Notes under the pieces: model-generated | What the model was told of the DNA's origin: nothing | Database searches by the model: none | Seen by the model: only the letters and a program-made list of their open reading frames with translations | Origin: Coemansia sp. RSA 487 | Lineage: Eukaryota > Kickxellomycota > Kickxellomycetes > Kickxellales > Kickxellaceae | Direction: 5' to 3' | DNA: 64,000 nucleotides | Assembly: GCA_027577595.1 (NCBI GenBank) | Contig: JANBRJ010000011.1 | Span: 186,001-250,000 of the forward strand | Shown: one piece after another, positions 9,768 to 21,260 of the stretch | How the letters are laid out: each line of letters begins with the position of its first letter | Numbering within the stretch: position 1 is the first letter of the stretch | Translations under genes and position numbers: made by a program

Positions 9768-12700
9768 TTAGCTGGCGCGCTTGGCAAGCTCGTTGCTGAT
9801 GCAGTTATTGATGAACACCTGGCGAGCCTTGATCTCGTCTGGCGATATACCCAGATCGCGCGCTAGCTGTTCACGCACAAGCTTCTTTGACGTAGTCATA
9901 AGGTCTGCCGTTGCGATTATGTGAGCTATGTGGGACGCAATAGCTTCGTCGGAAACGCTGTGCTGATGATGAGCGTCAGCGGGGTTCACAACACCACTGC
10001 CAGCCATTCCTCCAACAGGGCCATTTGCTTGCGCAAAGTATTCGGGCAGTGCGCCGCCCACAACAGCGGGCGACGCGGCTCTTTGAGCGACTGTCATTTG
10101 CGGGACAAACCCACCAGCAGTATTACCAGCGGCCATCATTTGGCTCGTCCGTGGATCATATGCCGGCGGAAGCGCTCCAGTCACGCCATTGCCAAACACG
10201 CCCGAGTAATCGGCTTGCGGAGGCGAGGACGTGCTTGCTGCATAGCTCATCACATCGTAGGCATCGCCGCTATACGCATGTGCCTGCGGGTGTTGTAGCT
10301 GCTGCTGTTGCTGAAGGAGGAGCGGTGGCGAGGTCAGCACAGGCGTGGCACGACCAGAGGCGGTGGGCATTCCTGGGTGTCCGCCAGGTGGAACCATTGG
10401 ACCCGTATTACCAACCATTCCTCCTCCCATGTTGCGGAAAGTCATGTTTGCAGCCGAGTTGGATGTGTACCCAAATCCACCGTCCATGTACACTGACGCG
10501 GTATTGGAGTTGGCGTACCCGCCGACAGGACCGCCTTGGAACACGCCGCTCATGGATTTTGGATAATTGCCTACTGCCGACCCGGGACGCGCAACACTGA
10601 ACGCAGCGCCGCCACCTTGGCGCGACCCAAGGTCAGAACCGTACTGTGAATGTGTGCCAGACTCCCACATCAGCTCTTGCTCGTAGTCGGACCACTTGCG
10701 CACAGGGATCGTGGACGTGTCAAACTTTTCGTTGTCCACAACGTACACATGCTTGCGCCCGGACTCACCAACGACAACACGCGTGTTTCCCCACGAAAAG
10801 TCGTCAAAGTGCCAGAACGAATACAGCGGCAGCACAAACGTAAAGTAAGGAATGGCAAGCAAATATACGATCATCCAGCCGATGTGCTGCCACTGGCGCT
10901 TCAGGATGAAGATGAGCGCCTGCATGCCGTAGATGGCGGCCAAGAGATACAGCGAGATGTACGAGGTCGTTGAGTCTGGGTTTGTCAGCTGGTACACAAG
11001 GTACGCCAGGTAGATCAGCGTTGCCGGCATGATCACAGTCGAGATGAGGTCGATGAACACGACGAAGCGCATCGAGAAGCAGCAGAAGCCACACATTTGG
11101 GGCAGGAAAACCAGCTCAAACAGATTGTGGACTGTCGAGTTGATCCAGCGGCGGCGCTGTGACATGAGCACTTTCCACGAGTCTGGCGCATTTGTGACGC
11201 ACTGCGCCTCGGCGTTGAACTTGTTCTTGTAGTACGGGAAGTGCTTCAGCATCAGGGTGGTCAGGTATCTGTCCTCGCCAAGGTGTAGCAGATTCTTTTT
11301 GTGCAAGGTGTCCACGTTGTTCTCCATGTAGTCGCCAATGACCTCTTTGGAAATGAGCAGTGGTTTTCCTTCGACAGAGCGAATGCGGTACATACAGAAG
11401 CATCCTGGCAAGCAGGTGACGGAGCCAAACAGCGACTCAAACGCCTTTGTCAGGTGATGCGAGATAAAGTACTCGTAGACCTGCATCATTGTAATCCACG
11501 AACTCTTTGCGTTGGCTAGCTTGGTCTCGCCACACAGACCCATGATCTTGACATCGTGCAGCATCGACCGAACCATGCGGTTCAATGAATCCGGCATGAC
11601 CACCGTGTCAGCATCGATCATAAGCACGTACTCGTAGTGCGATGGCAGGACGCCAATGACGTTCTTGATCTGGTGGTAGATCTCCAGCTCCAGCGGTGTC
11701 ATCGGCAAGTCGAAATGAACCTTATTGAAGAATCCCATCAGCATGATCTGCGAGTCGCGCTTGCCACGGTTTCCAGGCCGCGAACGCTCCTGTGGCGTGC
11801 CGCATTTGACTACTACGAGATAAGGAACCACATGGCCCGACACCTCGTACAGACCAGAGTAGACTTTGGCCATATTGTGCTGCTTCGACCCTTCGCCCAG
11901 CGCAATGTAGCTCAGTGCCTCGGTGTCCTGGTCGCGGTCGACGCCCAATATATCAAGCACAATGCGTGGCGTTGGCTTGTCGTTGCCTGAGCCCATGATC
12001 ATTCCGTCGCACACGATAAACAGGAGCTTGCGCTTGTCGTCATACTTTGTCTTTGCCATCGAGTCGATTGTGTTTTGCAGGGATTCTTCGCCCTCAGTAT
12101 AACAAGGAACGTTCATCAGCACAAAGCGGTCTCCAGGCTCTGGCTCGCGACGACTGCTCAGCTGCAGAGCAGCAATAAACTTGAACAAGATGATAGAGAC
12201 AAGCGCAATCGATCCGGCAAGCAAAAGGTAGTTTGCGGCGTAGCATCTGGCGGACTTGCGTAAATCGACCTTACCGACATAGAAGGCGCCGCGGAGGCAT
12301 TGGTAGTGGAGGTTGCGCATGTTGGTGTTGTCTTTAAAGTACTCGTCCCAGCGTTGGGTAATATCCTGGCCTTTCTTTTGCTCAAACATGTCAACGACAT
12401 TCGTGTCCAGGAACTGGCGGTTGAAGCTGGTCGAATTACTTTCGCCGTCAGGAACGACCACAAACGGTGCACCGTTGGAAGAGATGTAGTCGGTCAGGTC
12501 AAAGATCTCACCGTTAATGATGCATCTCGCCAAGTTCTGGCCTTCGCTGTTCTTTGCCGTTCCGGCTGCCTGTTCTTTGAGAAGAGTGGGATCGACAGCA
12601 ATGTGACCCTGGGAATAGTTTTCGCGCATTATCCTCATCATACGATACTGGTAGTAGTTGAACCCCTTGTCCGTCGGGTGGCGCCACCAGCGCTGGTCGT

Positions 12701-15700
12701 GGTAATAGGCTTCGGAGTAATAGACGGGCTTCGACTGCATGGAAAGTCGCGGATCCATGTTGGCAAAGGGGCAGACAAACGAAAGCTGGAGCGGGAAGAT
12801 GTCAGACTGGTCACGACCCAGATAGTTGTGGTCCACAAGATACTTGAAGTCAATGTTCATGTGTGTGTAGTCCTTTATGTTGAAAACCTCGCCGCGGATG
12901 GCAATAAGCGCGTCGTCGGCATTGTTGTGGCCACCAAGCTCCTCAATCGTGTACACATTCTGGTGTGGGCAAAGAATTAGACCCAGTCCACAGATCCAAA
13001 AGATCACGAATGCACAGCTCCAAAAGATAAACAAGCAGAGCGTCAGCTTCTCGCGCCAAGCAATTTGCTCATCTTTGCGACGACGCTTGGCGCAACAGAT
13101 AATAACCTTGGTTGGTACCATCCAGGTCATTACCTTGACGATGAACAGCCAGACTTTGCGCACGGTAGAGACAGATTGCACATCGTCATCGTCGTCATAC
13201 GACGCGCCGTCATTGCTGGCCTTGCGGTCGCGGTCATCGCCATTACTCATCACATCGGAGAACCCAGAGTTGAATCCTCCGCCCTCGCTAAGGATGTCCG
13301 AAAACGCATCCTTGTTGAACAGGTCCTGGTATGCCTCATCGTCAGAGTAGAACGACCGGGTGTCGTTGTCAGGCGCTCTTCCTTTGGCTGCACGCGTGTA
13401 CGCATCGCTTTCGTTGCTGACGTTGAAGCTGACGCCGGCAGCGCTCTCGTTTGGCATGGCTCTGCGCACAGCCTCGAGTCCCATGTTTTCGTCGCCACCT
13501 TGCGTGGTGTTTGTGTCATCGTCAATAGCCTGGGTACCGCGCTCACGTGCACGCACGGGATCATCGACCCTGCGCCAGGTCACATAGTCCATGAAGATCT
13601 TGGTTGACCCAAGCGCCATCTCGTTGTCATCCAGCTGAAGGGCCTGCTTGAGTGCCAGGCATTTGGACATCGGGTCGTCCTGCTTGGAGAGCTGTGGCGC
13701 ATACTCGGCAATGACTGTACCATAGCGGTCGCAAAAGTCGGATGGCATCATAGCAGCCGCATACTCGACGCGCTTTCTCTTGATGCCATCGTCCAGCGCA
13801 AAGCCGCGCACCACGCTAAGCACCTTGCGTGCGTCTGCCCAGCCTGCCTTTGCTTGGTCGTTGGACCGGATGCAGATAACAAACCACGGCAGGGTCTCGT
13901 CCAGAGTGGTGATAAGCTCGGACAGCGCGCGGTTGAACTGGGTGGCTAAACATCCGACCTTTTTGATGCGCGATGCTGGGAGCTTTCCCTTCGAGTGGTG
14001 CATCGATGGAGCGCGGGTCGGCACGGCAAGCGCCTGTGCTTGAATGACGGTCTTTTCGTTGCGCGGATGCACCTCGGTGGCAACAGACTTGTCGGTGAAG
14101 AGCCCGGAGATAAAGTCGTTGCGCGAGCCATGGTTGTCTGTAGTGCCGTCGCCCCTGAAAACCGCAACAAAGTCGGAGCTCAGCTGGTCCAGGTTCTTGT
14201 CAACAAAGCCCTCGATGTCGTAGCTGACATCGCCCCAGAAGTGCGACACCATGAATGAGTTCATCTCGTTCTTGCTGTCGACCATATGAAAAAACTCGTT
14301 CCTATCGCCGGTCTTGCCCGAGTGCTGCTTGTTGAAGGCGCTGAGAAGCTGGAAGGCCGCCATGCGCTCATCTGCTTCCGGGGAAAATTCGCTTGATGCG
14401 CTAGTGGTCGAATCACGACGGTTCTTCTTCTTTGCGCCAGCTTTCTTGGAGACAGGGGTGTGCTTTCCAAGGATTTCGCCGGCCTGGCGGTCCATGATCG
14501 CAAACAGACCGGATCTGGACTTCATAAACAGGTCAAGGCATGCTGTGCGGTCCGGGTACTCGACCAGCGGAATTGACGACTTGATGCCCTCCGCCTCGTA
14601 CTCGTCATTGCCGACCTCAAATAGCTGGTGGAACATAAAGTGGTGGATACGCTCGTTGGCATAGTTGGTGCACAGCTGCTCGTAGCTGTTGCGCCTCTGG
14701 TTATGCCAGCCTGCGAAATCAAGCATGCCAATATAGCTCTCGCGTTCGCTGTCGTCGCGGCAAAAGCGGCTGTTGATGAACTCGACCACCCAGTTGAACA
14801 AGAGGGAATATATCGCACAGGCGAGCTCGTTGCGGCGTGCGCCTGCGCCTTTGGCATCAAGGTAAACGGTGCATGCCTCGCTGCCGATGATTTTGGTCTT
14901 GTTGGTAAGCGCAGTTTCGAGGGTGATTGGGTCCACGCCGAGGATCTTGCTCACTTGGTGCAAAAGGTCAGTGTTCTTCACGACAGCCGAGTCGAATCCG
15001 TCTTGACTCTCATAGACAAACACCAGGTTGCCCAGACAAAGAATGGCACTGAGAACAGCGAATATATGCCTCTGGTAGCGCTTGTGCAATCCCACGTGCT
15101 TCATCGCGGCACACAGATCAGTGAACTGCTCTATGTCGGTTATTCCGGCAATGCGCTGCTGATAGGAGCTCGACTGCCCGAGGAACTCAAAGGAGGACAA
15201 GTCGGCAGGCATTCCAAACTGTACACGGTTCTCGGTGGATGCACCGTTGACAAGGTAGTAAAAGATGTGGAAGTTGCGCTCGTCCTGCGGGGTGTCGGTT
15301 ACCCTGGCCTTCTCCAGCATATAGGTGAGGGTCTTTACGCCTACGGCGCGCCCACGCTGGTCAAACTGCAACTCGGTGTAGATTCCTACGCGCGACGCAT
15401 TGCTATGGGCAAGGGTTTTAGCGTTGCTGAACGCCTCGAGCACAATGTCGGCCTGCTGCAGACGTAGAAACAGCTTGACATCCTTCTTTGAGTGTGTGCG
15501 TAGAAGCGAAAAGAACCTGAATGCCAAGCGACGCTGCTCGGTCTTGCCGCTCCCAGACTCACCGCTACAAGTTGTTATTATTTTGATATGTATTTTTAGT
15601 TTTCATGGTGAAATGCCGTGTGGAAGGGAATTGACGCTGATAAGGAACAAAAAAAGAAATAGCGCCATTGTTCGAAAAAAAAATAATAAAATGGATAGCT

Positions 15701-16237
15701 ACTTCTGGCATGGCGCTTTGGGCGACAATAGACAGAGCATAATCAATTCAGCAAGCGACAGACAGTAGCGCATTTAGCGTTTGCAAAGCCACAGATCCAA
15801 AAAAGGAGGAGCACTCGTCCTCTTTACCTGTGCCAGCCTGTGGTTTGTTTGCGTTTGCAACCCACGCATACACTATACAGAGAAAACATGGCTCAAATTA
15901 CTTACATAAAAACAAGGCTTTGGTTAAGACCAGTCTGGCGCATGTGAAGGTAGGCCTGCTCTGCGGTTTTGAAGACATGTGGAGCCAGCTCTGGCCTGCC
16001 ACTCGTAGTATCGCGGTAATCGTCGACATAGCGCATGGCCGAGTCATCGGAGCTTGCCTCTTGGGCCTCAAATGGGTTCATTGCAACCAAAATGCGCGTC
16101 CCGATGGTGGTGTACGACTGGCCTTGAGGACGCTTTTCGAAGCGCTTCACCAAGGCGTTAACGATATCTTCAGAGTCCATCGTCGATGCCTCGGGAAGGC
16201 GCGAAAGATCGTCGGTCGGCAGCGCCTGTTGCACCAT
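9768..16237 (-). CDS. Myosin-motor chitin synthase (class V/VII type), two exons
   Basis: Plasma-membrane chitin synthase fused to a myosin-like motor. Exon 1 is 15906-16237 and exon 2 is 9768-15564. The 341-nt intron has a GTAAGT donor and a TTGTAG acceptor, and joining restores FIGESGSGKTEQ, the motor P-loop (residues 112-119). The product is 2042 residues: motor-like domain to about 780, membrane segments about 916-976, a cytochrome-b5-like fold about 985-1050, then the chitin synthase domain. Catalytic landmarks are DADTVV (about 1427), EDRYLT (about 1541) and QRRRW (about 1583). The protein ends with a DEK-C domain after a Gly/Pro/Gln-rich linker. Motor switch I reads NASRVGIY and switch II reads DFAGW, an unusual form. 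It appears complete. Confidence 0.93.
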
Positions 16238-17272
16238 TTTTGCTCCTTTTCCAGATAGCTTTTACAGAGTAAAAAGCCTCTGGCAGGAAGAGCTGGAATA
16301 AGAAAAAGGAGAAACAGAAAAGCTGGATGAAAAAGAGGAAATCCTTTTTATTATATGATGGTATGCTCTGTGGAAATATTAAAATGTAGCAATAACTGAA
16401 TAAGAATGGAAAGGGATGTAGAACAGAACCTAAATGCAAAGATATGGCGATATCTATGAGAAGAATATAACGGAACCAAGAGGAGGGGGAAAGGGAAGAG
16501 CCAAACTAAAAAAAGATACCTTTCGGGTCTCTGGCCATTTTGGACATTTCAAACAGAGACAGAGAAGGGGGGAGAAGAATAATCGAATATGAAAGAAAAT
16601 ACTGCTGGTGACATTTGGAATCTTGAGGTCGCAGCCACGGCCAAAATGGACACCAACCAACAAAAAAACAACAACAAAGGGACAACAACCAAAAACGCAG
16701 TAGTAAACCAAAGCTCAAAAGATGGGTTCCATTTGGCGATTTTTCCCATCTCCCAAAAACCTACAGAACAACAAGGGAGCTATCCCCTCTTTGTTCTCCT
16801 TGTTTTCTATACCAGCATTGTTTGGCGAAAAGAAGGTGTCTCTTGCTCACGGAGATTGATATACGCGTGTGAATCCGTTATGAGCATTCAGCTGTTTCTG
16901 AACCCCCAGCAGCTCCTGTTCTTTCCTAGCCTCAGTTTGGCCTGACTGGAGCCATGCAGGGAGGATGGGTAATTTGTTTGTCGACGAGAGACCTTCCAAG
17001 GACTGTCCGACCTACCTCAATTCGACGGGGGAAAACAAAGTGGCGCAGTACTGTGGTTCCATCGCTGCAGCATACGAAATCATAAAAATAAATGCCCATG
17101 CCATCCCTCTGCCTGAGCCACAATATAAAATGCGTGTAGCTTTTGATGTAGTTGTATCATTTATGCCATTTTAGAGCTATTATAAAGAGAAAAGAAAAGA
17201 AAAGAAAATACTGTACATGTAGAATTGAAACCGTTTTTGTATATAAAGAGCAAAGTATGCTACAACCACAGG
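16238..17272. other. Intergenic: chitin synthase promoter region
   Basis: About 1.0 kb between the start of the chitin synthase and the stop of the upstream cyclin, both on the minus strand. It has several A- and T-runs; short open frames here look random. No RNA gene recognised. Confidence 0.6.
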
Positions 17273-19161
17273 TCAGGAGAACTGGGGGGATTGCCGGTTC
17301 ATTTGCTGAAGCGTCATTGCCTCCCTTTCGACATCAGCTTCGCGTCTATAAAAGTCCAGCATGTCCATTGCACATGCCTCCACCTCGCGCTGGGCGCCAG
17401 GCGGCAAAGATACTTTACATGAATCAAACAAATCGGCCTTGACGTCGCATCCATGCACGCCAATGGCTAGATATAGCGCAGCTACAGCGATCACCTCGGG
17501 GCGGTAGAGCAGGCAGATTGGCGACCGAAGACAGTCGTTTACATGTGCCGTTGCGCTCTTGGCCACAAACACGGGGATGCCAAACTCGGGAGCCAGGGTA
17601 TCAATGTACCCGTATGGGTGTGCGACGTCCAGATCAAAGCAGCAGTTCTCCAAAACCACAATCTCCAGCTTTTGCAGTAGACGCTGCCATATGTCCTGCT
17701 GAACGGTGGCTTCCTTTGTGCGCCCCTTGGCTGAGACATATGCGCATGCGTAAGCAATATCCTTGAGGCTACGCTTGTTCTCCTCGACTTTTGATGCCAA
17801 AAGAACACATGCACCAGCAATTTGCTACATATCGGAAACAAGCACGAGTAAAGGGGAGAGGATGATAATATAATGAAAGTCACATATAGTATTAGTGCTT
17901 GGCATCAGATGAGCAAAAATCATGCATGGAGTGTTGTGACTGGTGGATAAAAAAACAACCAGGAAAGAGAGACAGACCAGTTCCTCTCTTTTACCAGAGA
18001 AATTTGGAAGAAAAAGAGCAGTACAAGGAGAATAGTAAAGCAGAGCATCAGAGAAGACGCGCAGCGCCCCTTTACGCGGCTATAATCCCTTGCGCTCATA
18101 TTGCCCATATCTTCATCCGCAGGAGCCGTAGCTCGGCGCCTACTGCCCCTGTCTTTTACTCCTACTGCGTGTTTCTAGTGCAGATGCGGAAGCAAACAAC
18201 ACAGGCTCAATCATAGAATATCTATACTTACATATGGATGGAATTGGCTTATCGACTGGCGCATATAGAAGCGATGGAAAAAAACGCACGCCGTAGATGC
18301 AACAAACTGATGCCTATAGGGTGTGATAAAAAGAACGAAGCAACGATTGAAAATTTGGGCTAGTTTAATCATCAGCGTCTCGTTTGGAATTGCCGCTGCC
18401 CAGAGCACACAGAGCGAGAAAAAAAGAACCAAAAAAGTGCTTTGAACACTTATGAAGCTGCTGGGTCCACCCCCGGGCCCCTCCTAATGCTGGCAAATAT
18501 CAGGGCAAAATGCACAGCATCTGTTGCTGTAGTCAATGTGCATGCGGTGTGGCAAGCAAGCACTCAGACTCAGACAAGGAAACTAGAATAAGAGCAGAGT
18601 AGGGAGTCCGAGCCATGCCGCATCACAGTAGCCACGCATGCATGGCTACCAAAACCCGTTTGCACATATCGCTTGTCAAGGGACGGGGGAACAGACGAAA
18701 TATACAGATAGCAGCATCATGTCCAAAGATAGCTTGGTGCCACCACATCAACAAAGAAAAAAGAGGAGATAAAGGCCAGCCGGGTTGTGTGGGCGGTTGA
18801 TTGGTTCCGGGTCGGTGTGGCCACTGGAGGAACAAAAGAACAGCAACAAAAAAGAAGGGGAAACGGGGGATTTCCTTGATGTCAAAGCAATTAAGAACAC
18901 TACTTACATGTCAAGCCTCTTGACCGCATTGTGAATAAAGTTGCAGCCGCGCGAGCGCCAGCTCCGCTCCTCGGTGAGCGAGTATGTCTTTGTGCCCGGT
19001 GTCGAGTAGTCGCTGCCTGCCTGCGACGGCGTGTTCATCAGGTCCTCCTTGGTAAAGTACCACTGCTCGGAAACGTCAACAATCGGCTGGTAATTTCCAA
19101 GTGCTGCGGTTGCAGTCGCATAGCCGCTGCTGCTACCACCAAGTCTTACGTGTGTAGCCAT
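17273..19161 (-). CDS. Transcription-associated cyclin (Pch1/cyclin T or Ctk2-like), three exons
   Basis: Cyclin partner of a kinase acting on RNA polymerase II. Exons are 18908-19161, 18232-18313 and 17273-17824; introns are 594 and 406 nt, each with a GTAAGT donor and a TAG acceptor. Splicing gives 295 residues. Landmarks are SEQWYFTKEDLMNTPSQ (the cyclin K/T N-terminal W-x-L motif), RGCNFIHNAVKRL, then across the joins ASTACVFFHRFYMR and IAGACVLLASKVEENKR, the cyclin-box core with its lysine and glutamate. The second cyclin fold follows (CCFDLDVAHPYGY). Wording is closest, from memory, to fission yeast Pch1 (P-TEFb), but CTDK-I Ctk2 is a fair alternative. Three 22-bp tandem repeats abut the start codon, and the upstream intergenic region is unusually long. 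Confidence 0.85.
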
Positions 19162-19170
19162 CTGCGAAAG

Positions 19171-19236
19171 GCTGTGCTGTCAGAATCGGAAGGCTGTGCT
19201 GTCGGAATCGGAAGGCTGTGCTGTCGGAATCGGAAG
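19171..19236. repeat. Three tandem 22-bp repeats beside the cyclin start
   Basis: Units at 19171-19192, 19193-19214 and 19215-19236. Units 2 and 3 are identical; unit 1 differs at one position (A for G). The core is GCTGTGCTGTCGGAATCG. The array begins 10 bp upstream of the cyclin ATG, so it probably lies in the 5' leader or core promoter of that gene. Confidence 0.95.
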
Positions 19237-21260
19237 GGGTGTATATAATTACACGCTGTCTGATATAAGGATAAGCGTCGTATGGAAGTGCGACCCAAGG
19301 CGAGAGCAGGCACAGAAGAGAAAGAGAAAAGGGTTAGGCTTACAAGATGGCCGTTCACTTGTGTCAACCAAGGGTTATGCAAGGAAAAAAAAAGTGGAAT
19401 TATGAAAGAGAAGAGCGCCAATGCCTGCTGTGGACAGCTTGTGCGGCAAGTACTCTGGATCAAGCACACCCTCGTTTGCTCTGTGGTGCAGCTGTCCTCG
19501 ACCAAGGGATACTATTTTGAAGGAAGCAGAGGCTTCTTGCAAGGAGCCAGGGCCAGGTCGAGAGCTAGTTTCTGTCAGTCGTCCCCAGAGGTGGTGTACG
19601 AAAAAAGGGGGGAAGGCGGAGGACAGAAGGGAAAGCTAATAAAGGGGAGTAAATGAGGTAAAAATAAAAGTGGAGAAAAGGCAAAGAGAGAAAAAAGGCG
19701 GGAGTATATTCTAGAGCTTGCAAATTAAGCACAGACTGGAAGAATTGCGCCTCGTCTAGGGTGTATTGGCGGGTGATGATGTGCGTGCTCAAGGCGTTTT
19801 TGGATTCCCTTTTTTAGCAGACTTTCACAAAAATACAAGAATCGGTATCCCTCAGAAGCTAGAAGAGCACTTTTACGGCTGGCAAAGCAACCTTCCTGGC
19901 TTATCTAGTTGCACCAGGAATCCCACACAAGGAGTGTTAGTCGCTGTTGGCTTGGCACTTGCGCGACGATTGCTTCTTGCTTGTATGCACAAAGGCAAAG
20001 TTCAAAAGGCCAGCCTCTTCCGCTTATTTTGTCTTTCTGTCTTTATAATGCGTGCTTCAGAGTAGCTTCTTTGAATGCTGTGTATCAAGAGAACGCTTGG
20101 TATATGTGTCTGTTGAAAAGATGGAAGCACGGCGTGTCCAGCACAAATGGGGACTGACTTTTCTTCTACGCTTTGTTGGGATAGGATGAAGTCTTTATAG
20201 GTTGTGCAAATACAAGGAGAGAACACGAACACAGAATTCAACGACGGAGGGGTTTAGAGCAGAAAAGGCAATTTTAGAATTCAGGAAACTAAAAAGGCTA
20301 CCAAGAGAGATAAAAAAGGTGTAAAAAAGGAAAGAGGAAATATACAATTTCTGTCACTCACATCTAGAAAATACACGCCAAAATCCCAGCTTCAGTTGGA
20401 TGCTGTGCTGGGAAAAAAAAGCACCAGCCCCCCGCACAGCACAACACCACAGCACACACAACGGCTGCCAAGGCTTGCCTGCTCAACATTTGTCTCGTTT
20501 CTTGGCTCTGCAGCACAGTGAGTGCCACAACTCACTTGGGTGCGCATGATACCCTCTCATCTCCCTCACATGCGAATGGAACACACCGTCATCCAAACTG
20601 TTTCATGCGAACGCCGCCTCACCAGTCTCGCGTTGACAACCCAAACAGTGGATGACGGAACGAAATGTTTTTTTTCTCCCTGGTGCTCTCACTTGGGTCA
20701 TCAACGCAGGAGCCACACACACCTCCTCAAACCACCAGTCATGTGTCTCCGAGAGCAGCCCAGGTTTGTTTTCAATTAGAGAAAAGTTTGGATGCTCTTG
20801 AAATATACGCGCAGTAGAGCGAAACAGGGAAAAGATCGCGCCTTCTCAGCCTCTACTGCTATTACTTTGGGTGGAGAGACTGGCGTGTGTTTCTCTTTGC
20901 GCATGTGGATTTCGTTCGCTCTATTGTTATTGTGTTTATTTTGTTTGGTCACAACAGAGTTGCTACAATTGGACTCGTTCTGTTTATTTTTTTCCGGAAT
21001 CAAGAAAAGCACTTGGTTGACAGTGGCTGCTTTGCACTTTGATCGTAGTTTCTTGTGGTACAGCAAATATGCACTCTGCAAGTTTGCACCAAACAAACAA
21101 TAGCAGCAAAGAGTAAAACAGAAAAAGTCCCGCTCTTTTTATTCTTGAAAGGGCAAAAGGAAAATAGCTTGTCGCCAGAGTGGGTTTTTCTTTTTTTTTT
21201 TTTCAATGCTAGCTACCGCTATTGAACTCGGTCAGTATCCCAATTGTATTGTTCGTATTG
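19237..21260. other. Long intergenic region, no gene recognised
   Basis: About 2.0 kb between the cyclin start and the CSE1 stop, both on the minus strand. It contains A- and T-runs and CA-rich stretches (around 20400-20760). The open frames present are short and match no family I know. It may hold a long cyclin leader, 5' non-coding exons, or an unrecognised non-coding RNA. Confidence 0.5.

Noticed and set aside
14628-15467. A 279-codon open frame opposite the chitin synthase
   Set aside because: It lies antisense to the conserved motor domain and matches no family; it is a by-product of codon bias on the coding strand.
19766-20065. Short open frames in the 19-21 kb gap
   Set aside because: Under 110 codons, no recognisable motif and no supporting signals.
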